Assembly: GCF_900110675.1 (NCBI RefSeq)
Contig: NZ_FOEN01000001.1
Coordinates: 372,001-436,000 of the forward strand
Reading direction: 5' to 3'
DNA: 64,000 nucleotides
From: Ignavigranum ruoffiae
Lineage (GTDB): Bacteria > Bacillota > Bacilli > Lactobacillales > Aerococcaceae
The position numbers and the translations under genes were made by a program. Below are positions 56,460 to 64,000 of this stretch, in pieces. Below the pieces are notes generated by a model, which saw nothing but the letters and a program-made list of their open reading frames with translations, was not told the origin of the DNA and searched no databases. Every line of letters starts with the position of its first letter. Positions within the stretch are counted from its first letter, which is position 1.

Positions 56460-56488
56460 TTCTTGGCAAAAAGAAATTTTGCCAAGAA
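56460..56488 (-). terminator. Hairpin downstream of ald
   Basis: Perfect 12-bp stem TTCTTGGCAAAA/TTTTGCCAAGAA with a 5-nt loop, 55 nt past the ald stop. The T-run begins only after 12 more bases, so terminator function is uncertain. Confidence 0.5.
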
Positions 56489-56542
56489 ATGAACTCGAAC
56501 CCTTTTCTATAGTATCCGTCATTCATGGTTAATGTGTACTGA

Positions 56543-57652
56543 TTACAATAATGATTTAAGGTCAGTATAAGGGAATTGACTCGTTTCAGCGACCCCTTCA
56601 TGAGTTAAATAACCTTGATAAATATTCACCCCTAAGGCCACGGTCTCACTGTTTTGAATCGCTTGTTCAAGTCCCTGATTGGCAATCATGGTGACAAAAC
56701 GAGCCGAAGCATTGGTTAAAGCCTGTGAGGCGGTTTGTGGCACAGCGCCTGGGACATTCGCTACCGTATAATGAATCACATCGTGCACCTTGTAAATTGG
56801 ATCAGATAGTGTGGTTGGATGGGTCGAGGTCTCGATATTCCCTCCTTGGTCAATGGCAATATCGATAATCACTGATCCTGGTTCCATAGTTTTAACCATA
56901 TCTTCACTCACTAGAACCGGAGCCCGGCGACCTGCTACTAGGACACAACCAATGACTAAATCCGCTTCAGCTACGGCTTCCGCAATATACACGGGTGAAG
57001 AAACTAAAGTTTGAACGCGATTATTAAATATATTCTCTAATTCAGCCAAACGCTGGGTATTGATGTCAAAAATTTTGACTTCTGCTCCCATCCCCAAGGC
57101 AATTTTAGCGGCACTTTCGCCAACATTCCCTCCACCAATTACAACAACCTTACCTCGAGCTACTCCAGGAACCCCGGCTAATAACTTCCCTTTTCCACCA
57201 TTCTGCTGTTCTAGATAAAAAGCCCCTGCTTGAATCGCGAAACGACCAGCGATCTCTGACATAGGCTGAAGTAATGGCAACTTACCATTCTCAACCATCG
57301 TTTCATAGGCAATGCCGATGACCTTATGTTCAATCATCGCTTCAACCAAAGGCTCATTGGCTGCTAAATGCAAGTAAGTCAAAATGATTAAGCCAGGACG
57401 GAAATATTTGTATTCACTTTCAAGCGGCTCTTTTACTTTGACAATCATCTCAGCTTCTTGCCAAACTTGGTCCACCGGACAAATTTCAGCCCCAAAATCA
57501 ATATAATCTTGATCAGGAAACCCTGAGCCCACACCGGCCCCGGCTTGAATTAAGACCCGATGTCCAGCATCTACTAAAGGTTGGACGTTCGCTGGGACTA
57601 AACCGACACGTTTTTCATTATCTTTGATTTCTTCAGGTACTCCAATAATCAT
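56543..57652 (-). CDS. ald: Alanine dehydrogenase
   Basis: NAD-dependent enzyme interconverting L-alanine and pyruvate plus ammonia. The 369 residues show IGVPEEIKDNEKRVGLVP, the active-site segment LLQPMSEIAGR, the Rossmann motif VVIGGGNVGESAAKIA, and VPGAVPQTASQALTNA. ATG 57652 follows AGAGG. With threonine ammonia-lyase it gives two ammonia-releasing steps side by side, though whether they share a transcript is unclear. Confidence 0.95.
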   Translation of the reverse strand: MIIGVPEEIKDNEKRVGLVPANVQPLVDAGHRVLIQAGAGVGSGFPDQDYIDFGAEICPVDQVWQEAEMIVKVKEPLESEYKYFRPGLIILTYLHLAANEPLVEAMIEHKVIGIAYETMVENGKLPLLQPMSEIAGRFAIQAGAFYLEQQNGGKGKLLAGVPGVARGKVVVIGGGNVGESAAKIALGMGAEVKIFDINTQRLAELENIFNNRVQTLVSSPVYIAEAVAEADLVIGCVLVAGRRAPVLVSEDMVKTMEPGSVIIDIAIDQGGNIETSTHPTTLSDPIYKVHDVIHYTVANVPGAVPQTASQALTNASARFVTMIANQGLEQAIQNSETVALGVNIYQGYLTHEGVAETSQFPYTDLKSLL

Positions 57653-57894
57653 TAGTTTTGCCTCTTTCCATTCTCATTGTTTTATAATTTAGCTATTATT
57701 ATGCTATCATACAAAACCGATCAAATCGAGTCATTTCTGCTGAAATATTTTCACTATTTTAATTTTTTGCAGTATAAATTTTATAGTGCAACCATTATCG
57801 ACTAAGTTTCTCAAGTTCAGGCCAATCACAAGGAGTGTAAGTCATATGAACATCCGAGCAACTCACAAAACTTAGCGACGTGTCACTTAGAAAG

Positions 57895-57970
57895 TGTCTA
57901 GTGGATTGAGTCCGGAAAAGCAAAACTTTAAAGAACGGTCACTCGCCAATTACACAGATTTATTTATCTT
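57895..57970. repeat. Degenerate repeat copy B in non-coding DNA
   Basis: Contains GTCTAGTGGATTGAGTCCGG and resembles copy A at 43788-43870. It sits in the 57653-58219 gap, which has no supportable gene. The bases just before it (ACTTAGAAAGT) form a small inverted repeat. Origin unknown; an old insertion-element remnant is possible. Confidence 0.3.
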
Positions 57971-58079
57971 TTATTTGGGAGCTATTATTTTTTGAAAGTA
58001 ACCAGCAAGGTCCACTTGCATAAATATCTATTGTAATTAACCAACTTTATTACTATCTCCATGACCAATCTCTCAGCTC

Positions 58080-58112
58080 AAAACAAAAAACCTAGGCAAC
58101 ATGCCTAGGTTT
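58080..58112 (-). terminator. trxA terminator
   Basis: Perfect 11-bp stem AAACCTAGGCA/TGCCTAGGTTT with a 3-nt loop, followed by TTTG on the minus strand (TTTTTTG including the stem end). It lies about 110 nt past trxA. Confidence 0.82.
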
Positions 58113-58219
58113 AATCATCAAATGTAAATAGAGTTTTTGAACTTCTAACTCTTTAATCAACTTCACTGAGTCTTTGGTTTAAATTGCTGAAGAACCTCAC
58201 CATTCCGATTTAGGAATGT

Positions 58220-58531
58220 CTACATATATTGTTTCAAAATTTCTGATAAACGATTTTTATCGTGGAAGCCCACTAATTTTTCAACAACTTGACCGTCTTT
58301 TTTAACGATTAAAGTCGGAATTGACATAATCCCAAAAGAACGAGCTACTTCTGTCTGTTCATCGACATTCATTTTGAAAAATTCCACTTGGCCATCCAAT
58401 TCTTGAGCCAATTCATCGACTACAGGGGATTGCATCCGACAAGGACCACACCAAGGAGCCCAAAAGTCAACCAGTACAACACCTTCTGCTGTTTTATTTT
58501 CAAAATCTTTATCTGTAATATCTAATACCAT
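58220..58531 (-). CDS. trxA: Thioredoxin
   Basis: Cytoplasmic dithiol reductant of 103 residues with the active site WAPWCGPCRMQSP, cis-Pro in MSIPTL, and the usual thioredoxin length. ATG 58531 follows GAGGAGAG. It is the last gene after zapA-cvpA-mutS2, an order common in Firmicutes. Confidence 0.96.
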   Translation of the reverse strand: MVLDITDKDFENKTAEGVVLVDFWAPWCGPCRMQSPVVDELAQELDGQVEFFKMNVDEQTEVARSFGIMSIPTLIVKKDGQVVEKLVGFHDKNRLSEILKQYM

Positions 58532-58599
58532 TTTATTTCTCTCCTCTCAAAGTGAAGTTATCTTAACACATTGCTTCTTAACTGTCATCGAATTTGCTT

Positions 58600-60957
58600 C
58601 TATTTAAAATATACCACAGTTGCTCCACTTCCTCCAGCATTGGCCAGAGCATATTCAAAACGGTCAACTTGGGGATGACGTTTGAGTAAATCTTGGATAC
58701 CTTGTCGCAGCGCTCCAGTCCCTTTCCCATGGACAATAGTTACCATCGGATGGTGGGATAAGAGTGCCTGGTCTAAATATTTCTTAGTATTCTCCATCGC
58801 TGCATCAAATCGTTGGCCTCTTAAATCCAATTGTGTTTGAACCTTACTGCCAGCCTGTCGTTGAACATTGACTGTCACTTTAGGTTCAATTTTATTGAGT
58901 GGTTGCAATTCATCGGCAGGAATTTTCATTTTTAGAATACCCATTTGAACCACATACTCTTTATGGTCCAAGACTTCAATAATCGTTCCTCGCTGACCAT
59001 ATGAAAGTACTTCGACATCATCGCCAACCTTCAGCTTCTTAGCCCGCTTGGCCTTCTTCAAGACCCGATTTTTCTTTAAGCGTTCGGGTTGTTTTAATTG
59101 GTCAAAACGTCCTTTCTTATCAATGAGGACATGTTCTTTGATTGTCTTATCCTGACCTTGCTCTAATTGAAGATCACGAATTTCTTGAATAATCTTCTCA
59201 GCTTCAGCCTTCTTCTCTTCAACTTGAGCATTCGCTTGGCGCTTCGTCTTCTCTATGAGCTCATTTTTTTGATTCATGAACCGTTGATATTCTGTCATTA
59301 AATCAGCATGAATCTTCTCGGCTTCAGCCAAAATTTGTTGACTTTGATGATGATCTTGTTCGGCCAGACGATGTTCTCGTTCTAGCTGAGAAATCATCTC
59401 GTTAACCGATTGATCAGCTTGGGAGATTCCCGATTGAGCATATTGCAGGATCGAAGCAGGTAGACCCAGCCGTTGGGAAATCTCTAGGGCATTAGACCGT
59501 CCGGGAATACCGATTAACAAGCGATAAGTAGGCGATAAACTATCACTATCAAATTCCATACTAGCATTTACTGTATCTGCTGCTTGATGGGCATAAACTT
59601 TTAATTCTGGATAGTGAGTCGTCGCCATCACCATGACCCGATGTTGCCGTAAATGATCCAAGATGGCCATCGCTAAACTAGCCCCCTCTTGCGGATCGGT
59701 CCCTGAACCTAGTTCATCGAAGAGGACCAGTGAATCTGCGGTCATTTGTTCGAGAATCGACACAATATTGGTCATATGACCCGAGAATGTAGACAAACTT
59801 TGTTCAATCGATTGTTCATCACCAATATCCGCAAAAATTTGGTCAAACAAAGCTAATTGGCTCCCAGAATCACAGGGAATATGTAAACCTACTTGGCCCA
59901 TCATCTGAATTAAGCCAAGTGTCTTGAGTAAGATTGTTTTCCCACCGGTATTCGGCCCTGTAATAATTAAAGCCCGATAATGTTGACCCAGAATAATATC
60001 ATTAGCCACAATCTTATCCTCAGCAATTAAGGGATGACGAGCCTGCCACAAGGCGACATGCTGTTCCTTTGAAAAAATAGGTCGCACACCCTTTATCTCA
60101 CGAGCATAAAAAGCGCGAGCCTGAATGAAATCTAATTGACCCAAACAAGTTTGATTATCCCTAATATCTTGGGAATAAGGCATCAAGGCTTGAGTATTTT
60201 CTTCAAGAATGCGTTCAATTTCTTTACGCTCAGCACTTTGCAAATCGGTCAATTGGTTATTTAATTGAACGACGGCTTGGGGTTCAATATATAAAGTCTG
60301 ACCCGTAGAAGATTGGTCATGGATCGTGCCACCAAACTGATTACGATATTCGGCCTTAACAGGAACCACATAACGATTATTTCGAATGGTAATCAAAGCA
60401 TCCGACAGATAATTAGCCTTGGACTTGAGTAATTGATTCAGCTGTTGGCGAATCTGACTTTCTAACTGATTTTGGCGACGCCGGATTCGAGCTAACTCAC
60501 TGGAAGCTGTGGATAATATATTCCCCGACTCATCCACAATTAGATTAATTTGTTGCAACAATTTAGGCTGTAGAATCAATTGATCCGCCCAGAATTGCAA
60601 GGCTTCGATCATAACTTCTTCAGCAGCTAATTGCTTAAAGAAATTGCCTAAGTCGAGAACCGTTTTTAACAATCTCCCAATCTGAGCAAATTCTGGACCA
60701 TTTAAGCTCGCACCGAGTTCTAAACGCTTCAAAGCAGCAGTTAGGTTATCAATTCGCCCAATCGGCATCGATTTGTCTTGCAGAATTAAATCTAAAGCTT
60801 CCGCTGTTTCGGCCTGCCATTGTTCCAGTTGGTTTACATCATCAGACATCTTCATTGCGCTAATATGCTCTTTGCCCATAGGCGTTTGTGCATATTGACT
60901 CACTTTCTCTTGAATCCGAGCGAATTCTAAAGTCTGGTATATTTTTGGGGTGTTCAA
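58600..60957 (-). CDS. mutS2: Endonuclease MutS2 / ribosome collision ATPase
   Basis: ATPase of 785 residues without the mismatch-recognition domain I of MutS. It has Walker A GPNTGGKTILLKTLG, Walker B LVLFDELGSGTDP, a coiled coil with an acidic/basic stretch (residues 510-630), and a C-terminal Smr nuclease domain (LDLRGQRFDAAM, VHGKGTGALRQGI). In Bacillus it splits stalled ribosomes; elsewhere it suppresses recombination. Start is TTG at 60957 behind GGAGTAGACA. Confidence 0.95.
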   Translation of the reverse strand: MNTPKIYQTLEFARIQEKVSQYAQTPMGKEHISAMKMSDDVNQLEQWQAETAEALDLILQDKSMPIGRIDNLTAALKRLELGASLNGPEFAQIGRLLKTVLDLGNFFKQLAAEEVMIEALQFWADQLILQPKLLQQINLIVDESGNILSTASSELARIRRRQNQLESQIRQQLNQLLKSKANYLSDALITIRNNRYVVPVKAEYRNQFGGTIHDQSSTGQTLYIEPQAVVQLNNQLTDLQSAERKEIERILEENTQALMPYSQDIRDNQTCLGQLDFIQARAFYAREIKGVRPIFSKEQHVALWQARHPLIAEDKIVANDIILGQHYRALIITGPNTGGKTILLKTLGLIQMMGQVGLHIPCDSGSQLALFDQIFADIGDEQSIEQSLSTFSGHMTNIVSILEQMTADSLVLFDELGSGTDPQEGASLAMAILDHLRQHRVMVMATTHYPELKVYAHQAADTVNASMEFDSDSLSPTYRLLIGIPGRSNALEISQRLGLPASILQYAQSGISQADQSVNEMISQLEREHRLAEQDHHQSQQILAEAEKIHADLMTEYQRFMNQKNELIEKTKRQANAQVEEKKAEAEKIIQEIRDLQLEQGQDKTIKEHVLIDKKGRFDQLKQPERLKKNRVLKKAKRAKKLKVGDDVEVLSYGQRGTIIEVLDHKEYVVQMGILKMKIPADELQPLNKIEPKVTVNVQRQAGSKVQTQLDLRGQRFDAAMENTKKYLDQALLSHHPMVTIVHGKGTGALRQGIQDLLKRHPQVDRFEYALANAGGSGATVVYFK

Positions 60958-60991
60958 TGTCTACTCCTTTCTTATTATTTAATAAATCCCA

Positions 60992-61543
60992 TTAGCTAAA
61001 TGGGTTTGCATTCAGCCAAGCATTGGCCGCCAAATCCGATAAGATTGGCGTCTGGGAAACAATCCAATATAATAAAGGATTATTCACAAATTGTTGTTGA
61101 ATCCATTCAATGGGCAATAAAGATAAGACAAATAAGAGTAAAAATACCATGATATAAGTAATTAATAAATTGACAATACCACCAGCAATCCCGTTGGCCG
61201 AATCGAGTAAGTTATAATATTGCACCCGACTGAAGAAGACGGAAACAATTCGAGTCACAATATAGCCAATGACTAAAATGAAAATAAATGAAACCACCCG
61301 ATAGAAGGCATCATTAATCAGGAAGCTAGTTGCTTCATTATATAAGGTAAATTCGGTATCTGGCTGAATCGCTGGAAAAGGAATCAACATTTCGGCCCAT
61401 TTTGAAATGGCCTCATAATAACGACTGGCCACAAAAAAACTGATTAAATAACCCAGCAAGCGAATTAACTGCATGGCCAGGCCTTGACGGTAACCTTGAT
61501 AGAAACCAAGTAATAAAATAATTAAAACAATAATTGTAAACAT
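60992..61543 (-). CDS. CvpA family membrane protein
   Basis: Membrane protein of 183 residues with four hydrophobic helices. It begins TIIVLIILLLGFYQGYRQGL, the CvpA signature. Family members are linked to colicin V production in E. coli; the role here is unknown. It sits between zapA and mutS2, a conserved position in Firmicutes. Confidence 0.88.
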   Translation of the reverse strand: MFTIIVLIILLLGFYQGYRQGLAMQLIRLLGYLISFFVASRYYEAISKWAEMLIPFPAIQPDTEFTLYNEATSFLINDAFYRVVSFIFILVIGYIVTRIVSVFFSRVQYYNLLDSANGIAGGIVNLLITYIMVFLLLFVLSLLPIEWIQQQFVNNPLLYWIVSQTPILSDLAANAWLNANPFS

Positions 61544-61562
61544 ACTTCCACCTCAAAACGAA

Positions 61563-61895
61563 CTATCCATGATGAAAAGGAATCGTTCGATCAAATTTCT
61601 GACTTTCTTTCGTCGGATTTGGTTCATGTCCTACAGAATTCATATCACTATATTCGGCTAAGGCATGTTCCAATTCCATTATTTTTTGTTCTTTAATAAG
61701 CTGATCAGACACTGCATTCACTGCCATTAATAAAGCCTTATCTTGAGAAGATAAACGACGATCTAATTGACTCAGTTGCTTTAATTGGGAATTTACAATT
61801 TCTACGACGGCTTCAATGTGCTGAGCTGACTGGCGACCAATAATCGTATAATCGCGACCTTCAATCGTCACTTTCACTCTTCGTTTACTTTGCAT
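61563..61895 (-). CDS. zapA: Cell division protein ZapA
   Basis: FtsZ-ring-associated protein of 110 residues. It has the N-terminal strand-rich head (KRRVKVTIEGRDYTIIG) and a coiled-coil helix (residues 25-85). It starts the zapA-cvpA-mutS2-trxA run and is divergent from rnhC, a common Firmicute arrangement. Confidence 0.9.
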   Translation of the reverse strand: MQSKRRVKVTIEGRDYTIIGRQSAQHIEAVVEIVNSQLKQLSQLDRRLSSQDKALLMAVNAVSDQLIKEQKIMELEHALAEYSDMNSVGHEPNPTKESQKFDRTIPFHHG

Positions 61896-62012
61896 GCGAC
61901 ATTCCCTTTCACTATATTATATACTCCGATGGTATAGATGCTTAATTCATATTTTAACATTTATCATTGATTAAGTATAATAGATAATAAGTGAAGATGA
62001 AAGGAATTTTCT

Positions 62013-62942
62013 ATGAATACAGTGACACTAACTTTAACTGCTCAGCAAATTCAAACGCTTAAAGCCTTATACCCTCAGGCAAAAATTAGCGCCGTTCCCT
62101 ATGCTCATTATCGCTTGCAAATACCTCAACTTACGATTACTGCCTATCATTCTGGTAAGGTCGTATTTCAAGGAAAGCTCGCCCAAGACCATGCTAATCC
62201 TTGGCAAAGCAAGTCCTCCACCTGGCAAAGTCCTAGTAAAGAAAAAAATAAACCTCGGAAAAGTTCAATCCACTCTACCAGTGTATTGATGGGTTCGGAT
62301 GAGGTAGGTAATGGATCCTATTTCGGTGCCCTAACAGTGGCTGCGGTGTTCTTAACAGCTGATCAGATTAAATATGCTCAGACTTTAGGTATTAAAGATT
62401 CAAAACACTTGAACGATCAGCAGATAATTAAACTGAGTCAGATTATCCGGTCTGAATTCAAACATAGCCTACGGGTTTGTAATCCTAGCGAATATAATCG
62501 ATTAATTGGGCCCTATAATGCAGTCAGTCTTAAGGTCCACCTTCACAACCAAGTCCTCTTAGACCTATTGAACAAGCTCAATCCTAAAGAAAAGTCGCTT
62601 CTCCAAGGCATCCTGATTGATCAATTTACCTCTCCGGCTAATTACTATAAATATTTAAATAAAGAAGAGACCCCGCTGAAGCAAGGTCTCCACTTTAAAG
62701 TTAGATCAGAATCAATTCATCTATCTGTCGCCAGTGCCTCGATCCTTGCTCGAGCCGCTTTCTTGCAATCCTTACAGGATTTGGGGCAAGCTTATCACAC
62801 TAAACTGCCTTCCGGTGCGGGTCTACAAGTTGACAATTTTGGCCGACAATTGGTCGCTCAATGGGGCCCTGAAGTTCTAAAAAATACCGCAAAGTTACAT
62901 TTCAAAAACACACAAAAAATCTTAAATCTTAATACTCGCTAA
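62013..62942 (+). CDS. rnhC: Ribonuclease HIII
   Basis: Removes RNA from RNA-DNA hybrids. The 309 residues have an N-terminal TBP-like substrate-binding domain (about 1-85) and the RNase HII/HIII catalytic motif MGSDEVGNGSYFGALTVAA (catalytic D and E), with a later D in IDQFTSP. It is divergent from zapA. Its 3' end overlaps the convergent partial gene by 14 nt. Confidence 0.94.
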   Translation: MNTVTLTLTAQQIQTLKALYPQAKISAVPYAHYRLQIPQLTITAYHSGKVVFQGKLAQDHANPWQSKSSTWQSPSKEKNKPRKSSIHSTSVLMGSDEVGNGSYFGALTVAAVFLTADQIKYAQTLGIKDSKHLNDQQIIKLSQIIRSEFKHSLRVCNPSEYNRLIGPYNAVSLKVHLHNQVLLDLLNKLNPKEKSLLQGILIDQFTSPANYYKYLNKEETPLKQGLHFKVRSESIHLSVASASILARAAFLQSLQDLGQAYHTKLPSGAGLQVDNFGRQLVAQWGPEVLKNTAKLHFKNTQKILNLNTR

Positions 62943-64000
62943 CCGATAAATCGAGAAAGACAAATGATCGGGTGGGATCGACACTCTCCACCTGCCATCT
63001 TGAATGGTAGACCACTTGTTCAGTAACTGGATCGAAGACTTCTAATTGATATTCTGTCGCTGAGATTTGTTGTGCTAAATAAATCTTGCCCGCAGCTAAA
63101 CATACTGATTGATAATCCTCACCAAATTCTTTTATTTTTTCTAATTTTTTATTTTTCAAGTTAAAGCTGGAAAGAATTCCTTTACCCATCGCTGGCATTT
63201 GACCTTGCCAAGACAGGGATTCTTGAGGAATTTCTGCTGACTCGTATAGATAAACATGGCCTTCGTGGACCCAATAATGTTTAGTCGATTGATCGATAAA
63301 TCCTTCGTCGGGTAAATCGACTTCTTTTTCCCCTTGATAATTATATAACTCGTAATTGGGCTGGATTGAATGATAACTAACTGTTTCTGGATTCGTTGAT
63401 CCATCCTGATAGGCCGAAAGAACCATATATTCCGGATAAATGCCCATCATCGGCCGACTATACTCTAGGTAAAGATTCTGTTGAGGTCGAGAAATTTCTG
63501 CGACTTTACTGACTTCCCCGGCTTCGACATCTAAGGTCAATAGCAGCCAATCGCCGGCTGCTTGATATATCCCTGCATTATCCGGTGCTATTCTTTCTAT
63601 TAATATATTGATCACTTGTTCATGACGGACAAATCCGAGAAATTTATAGTCGTAGTCTCCAGGTTCGAGCGAGTATGCTTTATCGGCAAAGCTTTGTGAG
63701 GCTTGGTCGAAGATGGCATAATTGAAAGTCTGCTCGACATTCAACCAATAAGCTAAATGAAGGGGAATCCAGATTTCTTTACCTTTATTCTCAGCCACTT
63801 TTGTTAAAGAATCTTGTTTGCTCCGTTTATTCGGAGCGATTTTTTTGAGTTTTTTCTCCCAGACATAGCGGTCGAGTTTCATAATCATTGGATTATCGAC
63901 TGCTTGTTCAACCCGTCCCTGGTCGATAACAAAATCCAATTCAATGGCATCTTTGTCTTCGGTTGGCTTTTCCTCGAGGACGGAAGTCCGTAACAGTACC
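62929..64000 (-). CDS. Partial protein of unknown function (cut by window edge)
   Basis: The frame is open from the stop at 62929 to the right edge, so the true start lies outside the window; the TTG at 63939 is probably internal. The 357 visible residues have no membrane helix. They are rich in aromatic residues and beta-strand-like segments (KLDRYVWEKKLKKIAP, YLEYSRPMMGIYPEYMVLSA, KGILSSFNLKNKKLEKIKEF), possibly a repeated-sheet or propeller-like fold. I do not recognise the family. Confidence 0.6.
   Translation of the reverse strand, partial: VLLRTSVLEEKPTEDKDAIELDFVIDQGRVEQAVDNPMIMKLDRYVWEKKLKKIAPNKRSKQDSLTKVAENKGKEIWIPLHLAYWLNVEQTFNYAIFDQASQSFADKAYSLEPGDYDYKFLGFVRHEQVINILIERIAPDNAGIYQAAGDWLLLTLDVEAGEVSKVAEISRPQQNLYLEYSRPMMGIYPEYMVLSAYQDGSTNPETVSYHSIQPNYELYNYQGEKEVDLPDEGFIDQSTKHYWVHEGHVYLYESAEIPQESLSWQGQMPAMGKGILSSFNLKNKKLEKIKEFGEDYQSVCLAAGKIYLAQQISATEYQLEVFDPVTEQVVYHSRWQVESVDPTRSFVFLDLSVSEY

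Noticed and set aside
56410-56601. Minus-strand frame overlapping the end of ald
   Set aside because: It covers the post-ald hairpin and the ald 3' end in another frame, with no ribosome binding site.
1-64000. CRISPR arrays, tRNA/rRNA genes, prophage genes, complete insertion sequences
   Set aside because: Reading through the intergenic regions on both strands gave no regularly spaced repeats, no cloverleaf with a TTCGA-type arm, and no integrase or transposase frame.

Overview
The window looks like the chromosome of a low-G+C Firmicute of the order Lactobacillales. Aerococcaceae or a close relative is my best guess, but that is inference. The evidence is a type B RNase P RNA, CcpA with a cre-like site, T-box leaders on glyQS and hisS-aspS, a DUF3013-prmA-rsmE operon, a gpsB-rnpB-rlmL order, and many TTG/GTG starts behind strong AGGAGG-type ribosome binding sites. 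Almost everything is core housekeeping DNA. No tRNA, rRNA, prophage, intact insertion sequence or CRISPR array was seen.

Layout from left to right. Positions 200-5300 (minus): rnz-SDR-lapA-recJ-apt. Positions 5400-11800 (minus): a T-box-controlled glyQ-glyS-obgE run ending in an OatA-like acyltransferase. Positions 11800-15500 (minus): phoH-ybeY-dgkA-era-recO with overlapping genes. Next come rpsU, a zinc regulator (zur) divergent from ppsR, and hisS-aspS behind a T-box whose specifier reads GACAC (Asp GAC overlapping His CAC). A cell-wall amidase follows on the plus strand.

Positions 22529-27376 hold the one clear accessory island. It is a strongly AT-rich minus-strand operon inserted between the amidase gene and dtd-relA. 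I read it as a ribosomally made, post-translationally modified peptide (RiPP) cluster. In transcription order it has: a 59-residue precursor-like peptide; a hairpin; a stand-alone YcaO enzyme; a UPF0489/arginase-fold protein resembling the peptide arginases that turn Arg into ornithine; and a three-gene ABC-2 exporter. YcaO plus a peptide-arginase-like enzyme on a small cationic peptide is the most interesting content of the window. Product and function are not known from sequence alone.

From 27.8 kb the core resumes: relA-dtd, DUF3013-prmA-rsmE-deoC, gpsB, rnpB, rlmL, an RNase H-fold protein, a TPR protein, a YkvS-like protein, a lipid kinase, trhO and a class A penicillin-binding protein. 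A RelE/Phd-type toxin-antitoxin pair (43.0-43.7 kb) and degenerate non-coding DNA precede ccpA. Then come ytxG/ytxH-like stress genes, mscS, murI-rdgB-yfcE, a NatAB-like ABC exporter, an unrecognised membrane protein, a probable vitamin B6 uptake/kinase pair, threonine deaminase, alanine dehydrogenase, zapA-cvpA-mutS2-trxA, rnhC, and a gene of unknown function cut by the right edge.

Gene starts were adjusted from the longest open frame wherever a ribosome binding site clearly favoured an internal ATG, GTG or TTG. Promoters and terminators were found by eye from -35/-10 hexamers and hairpins and have not been tested.
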